This document shows positions 6,531 through 8,310 of a DNA stretch of 8,310 bases, piece by piece. Location of the stretch: the NCBI GenBank assembly GCA_015222405.1, contig JADFVG010000051.1, positions 1 to 8,310 of the forward strand, written 5' to 3'. The notes beneath the pieces were generated by a model. The model was not told the DNA's origin, did not search any database, and saw only the letters and a program-made list of their open reading frames with translations. Position 1 is the stretch's first letter, and every line of letters starts with the position of its first letter. Source of the stretch: Chloroflexota bacterium (GTDB lineage: Bacteria; Chloroflexota; Dehalococcoidia; E44-bin15). The position numbers and the translations under genes were made by a program.

Positions 6531-6563
6531 CTCGTTTCCTCCTTTACCCGTAATCCCTTATGC

Positions 6564-6592
6564 CATCTAACACCCAAGGGCGAATTTGTCAA
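6564..6592 (-). promoter_or_regulatory. sigma70-type promoter of the FAH-family gene
   Basis: On the - strand a consensus TTGACA (plus-strand 6587-6592) is followed after 17 bases by TAGATG (plus-strand 6564-6569), preceded by TGT as an extended -10. The -10 hexamer alone is weak (three of six). The start point would lie some 25 bases upstream of the FAH-family ATG. The consensus -35 and correct spacing make it plausible. Confidence 0.45.
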
Positions 6593-6616
6593 GCCTGGCC
6601 TACAGGTGCATACCCC

Positions 6617-6645
6617 TTCAATTCTGCGCTTCTTTGCGCTAAAAT
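6617..6645 (+). promoter_or_regulatory. candidate promoter of the CoA-transferase operon with tandem TGCGCT repeats
   Basis: A good -10 box, TAAAAT (6640-6645, five of six), lies about 44 bases before the first CoA-transferase start. The -35 at a 17-base spacing is poor (TTCAAT, 6617-6622). The spacer and -10 edge contain two TGCGCT copies (6625-6630 and 6635-6640) exactly ten bases apart, one helical turn. A weak -35 with an in-phase repeat suggests regulation by a bound protein. This is inference. Confidence 0.35.
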
Positions 6646-6688
6646 GGTACATCTACACTTGGCCAAATTTTGCCTTCAGGAGGCAGTA

Positions 6689-7459
6689 ATGATCAATAAG
6701 GTGTTCGACAGTTTTGATGAGGCGGTGGCAGACATCCCTGATGGCGCCTCTATCGCCACCGGCTGCTGGGGGACAACCTCCCTTTCTCAAAACCTGATCG
6801 CTGCCCTTAAGCGGAAGGGAGCAAAGGACTTGACGCTGATAGTGCACAACATCATACCCACCCTCTTCTTCACCGAGGATGAGGTGGCGAATCTGCCGGT
6901 TCTACTCCCCCAGCTAAAGAAGCTGATAGCCGGGGTGGTGGGTCTCCAGGTGTTGGGTGCCGGGGCCTTTATCAAGGAATATGTAGAGATGGGGCTTGAG
7001 GTGGAATTCACCAGCCATGGCACGCTGGCTTCAAGGCTCTATGCTGGTGCCGCCGGCCTGGGGGGGATCTATAACCCTGTGGGCGTGGGCACCATCCTGG
7101 AGGAGGGGAAGGAGAAAAGGGTTATAGATGGCAAGGAGTACATCCTGGAAATGCCGATAAGACCCGATTACGCCTTCATCAGAGGCCACAAGGCGGATAA
7201 GCTCGGCAACGTGGTCTACTGGGGGGTGTACCGCGAGGACCACCCGGTGATGGCGATGGCGGCGAAGGTCACCATCACTGAGGTGGACGAAATAGTGGAG
7301 GTGGGGGAGATCGACCCCGAGCATGTGGTGACCCAGGGGATATTTGTTGACCGCATTGTGAAGGTCCCTGAGGGAGGCCTGGGTAGCCCACAGAGAGCGA
7401 AGGAGTTGCTTTTCAAGGTCGCTGAGATAGACATCGTGCGCCAGATTCTGTTCAAGTAG
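6689..7459 (+). CDS. CoA-transferase family I, subunit A (alpha)
   Basis: This 256-residue protein is the alpha subunit of a two-gene family I CoA-transferase (the AtoD/PcaI/glutaconate-CoA-transferase A group), which moves CoA between an acyl-CoA and a free carboxylate. Typical segments are MINKVFDSFDEAV (1-13), IPDGASIATGCWG (16-28), YNPVGVGTILEEGKE (128-142), DYAFIRGHKADKLGNVVY (160-177) and VMAMAAKVTITEVDEIVE (187-204), then DPEHVVTQGIFVDRIV (209-224). The start ATG at 6689 has AGGAGG (6678-6683) five bases upstream. The reading frame stays open to 6560, but that extension is unlike the family and covers the promoter region. Subunit B follows after 27 bases. The acyl and acceptor substrates cannot be told from sequence; the adjacent dehydrogenases and FAH-family enzyme suggest a catabolic acid. 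Confidence 0.94.
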   Translation: MINKVFDSFDEAVADIPDGASIATGCWGTTSLSQNLIAALKRKGAKDLTLIVHNIIPTLFFTEDEVANLPVLLPQLKKLIAGVVGLQVLGAGAFIKEYVEMGLEVEFTSHGTLASRLYAGAAGLGGIYNPVGVGTILEEGKEKRVIDGKEYILEMPIRPDYAFIRGHKADKLGNVVYWGVYREDHPVMAMAAKVTITEVDEIVEVGEIDPEHVVTQGIFVDRIVKVPEGGLGSPQRAKELLFKVAEIDIVRQILFK

Positions 7460-7486
7460 CTATCAAGCTTCGCCAGGAGGCAAAGA

Positions 7487-8152
7487 GTGAAACAGAGGCT
7501 GGAAAGAGAAGTAATAGCGATGAGGGCTGCCAAAGAGCTCATGGATGGCGATTATGTCAACCTTGGCATCGGCTTGCCAAACCTTTGTGCCCTTCACATC
7601 CCCGAGGGCGTGATCTTCCACTCGGAGAATGGTGCTCTAGGCTATGGCCCCCTTGTGATGCAGGACGAGGTAGAGAAGGCGGATCAACACTATGTGGATG
7701 CCGGGGCAAGATATTTCACTCCGGCGCCGGGGATGGCTATTTTCGACCTAGTTATCTCCTTTGCCATGATAAGAAGCGGGCGACTGATAACTATCCTCGG
7801 CGGGTTTCAGGTATCGGAAAAGGGGGACCTGGCAAACTGGAACACTGGCGAAGACCCCCTGGGTGGCACCATCGGCGGCGGAATGGACCTGGCAGTGGGC
7901 GCCAAGAGGGTGATCATAACCATGGAGCATACCACCAAGGATGGTAAGCCCAAGATCGTGAAGCGGTGCACTGCCCCCCTCACTGCCAGGAAGTGCGTGG
8001 ACCTGGTCATAACCGACCTGGCGGTAATCGAGGTCACCCCAGAGGGGCTCTTGCTCAAGGAGGTAGCCCCCGGCTGGTCGGCAGCAGAGGTTCAGGCGCT
8101 TACTGAGCCTAGACTCATCGTAGCCCGGGATCTAAAAGAGATCGAGCTATAG
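7487..8152 (+). CDS. CoA-transferase family I, subunit B (beta), with catalytic Glu
   Basis: This 221-residue protein is the beta subunit of the AtoA/PcaJ type. It carries the catalytic motif FHSENGALGYGP (44-55); Glu47 in SENG forms the glutamyl-CoA thioester intermediate in this family. Other landmarks are VNLGIGLPNL (24-33), FTPAPGMAIFD (77-87), LGGFQVSEKGDLANW (104-118), GGMDLAVGAKRVIITMEH (131-148) and the C-terminal VTPEGLLLKEVAPG (183-196). Length is usual for the family. The start is GTG at 7487, chosen because AGGAGG (7475-7480) lies six bases upstream and the reading matches the family N-terminus. With subunit A it should form an alpha2beta2-type cytosolic enzyme; all expected catalytic features are intact. 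Confidence 0.95.
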   Translation: MKQRLEREVIAMRAAKELMDGDYVNLGIGLPNLCALHIPEGVIFHSENGALGYGPLVMQDEVEKADQHYVDAGARYFTPAPGMAIFDLVISFAMIRSGRLITILGGFQVSEKGDLANWNTGEDPLGGTIGGGMDLAVGAKRVIITMEHTTKDGKPKIVKRCTAPLTARKCVDLVITDLAVIEVTPEGLLLKEVAPGWSAAEVQALTEPRLIVARDLKEIEL

Positions 8153-8310
8153 GGCATAGGAAGTCTCGCAGATGATGATCTGGTACCCATGAGAAGGGAG
8201 ACTGTCGAGATAGGCTGGTAAGTAATCCCATAACCATTACAGGAGAAATCAACCCCACAATCGCCGAATTTGATGCCTTTGAGGGGAAATAGAGGCTTAG
8301 CCGCGGGGGA
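8153..8310 (+). other. 3' flank of the CoA-transferase operon; no supported gene
   Basis: No complete gene is seen. A frame lacking a start, ending at TAG 8288-8290, reads NPITITGEINPTIAEFDAFE and might be a gene remnant. An AGGAGA at 8241 has no properly spaced start codon. A 6-bp inverted repeat (AGTCTC 8162-8167, GAGACT 8198-8203) has a 30-base loop and no U-run, so no terminator is called. Confidence 0.3.

Noticed and set aside
6560..6688. 43-residue N-terminal extension of CoA-transferase subunit A
   Set aside because: It has no ribosome site, is unlike the family, and overlaps promoter elements. The ATG at 6689 has an ideal AGGAGG.
8162..8203. Inverted repeat AGTCTC/GAGACT after the CoA-transferase operon
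   Set aside because: A six-base stem with a 30-base loop and no U-run is too weak to call a terminator.
8241..8310. Possible start of a further gene at ATG 8273
   Set aside because: AGGAGA is 26 bases upstream, too far, and the 12 codons before the window edge are not recognisable.

Overview
The window looks like a bacterial chromosome fragment of moderately high GC content. It carries compact short operons with strong AGGAGG-type ribosome binding sites and sigma70-like promoters. An archaeal-type (ApgM-like) phosphoglycerate-mutase homologue paired with an aspartokinase, beside a large acyl-CoA dehydrogenase/CoA-transferase complement, suggests a Chloroflexota (Dehalococcoidia-like) or similar anaerobic or subsurface lineage. 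That placement is an impression from the protein sequences and is not proven. No rRNA, tRNA, CRISPR array or insertion sequence is visible.

Layout. (1) 92-2606, + strand: an amino-acid biosynthesis operon with a promoter, an ApgM-family enzyme that is probably a stand-in homoserine kinase, and aspartokinase lysC. lysC has a well-placed internal start that would yield a separate regulatory beta chain. The operon ends in a hairpin. (2) 2621-2899, - strand: a monocistronic 72-residue NifU-type Fe-S scaffold with its own TTGACA promoter. (3) 2900-3160: an intergenic stretch without a convincing gene. (4) 3161-5520, + strand: two adjacent, dissimilar acyl-CoA dehydrogenase subunits. (5) 5529-6530, - strand: a fumarylacetoacetate hydrolase (FAH) family protein, convergent with the dehydrogenases and divergent from the next operon. 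(6) 6689-8152, + strand: subunits A and B of a family I CoA-transferase. (7) 8153-8310: no supported gene.

How the genes work together. The left part makes aspartyl phosphate and probably O-phosphohomoserine, for lysine/threonine/methionine synthesis. The right part is catabolic. The CoA-transferase could activate a carboxylic acid, the dehydrogenase pair could introduce the alpha,beta double bond, and the FAH-family enzyme could hydrate, decarboxylate or cleave a keto-acid intermediate. The substrate cannot be read from the sequence.

The most notable observation is that the two acyl-CoA dehydrogenases have complementary defects. The first keeps a catalytic Glu candidate and the flavin-side motifs but lacks the FAD-adenosine motifs. 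The second keeps the FAD-adenosine motifs and lacks a catalytic Glu. This is the signature expected of an obligate alpha2beta2 heteromeric dehydrogenase, as known for mycobacterial steroid side-chain enzymes. I found no wholly unprecedented system.
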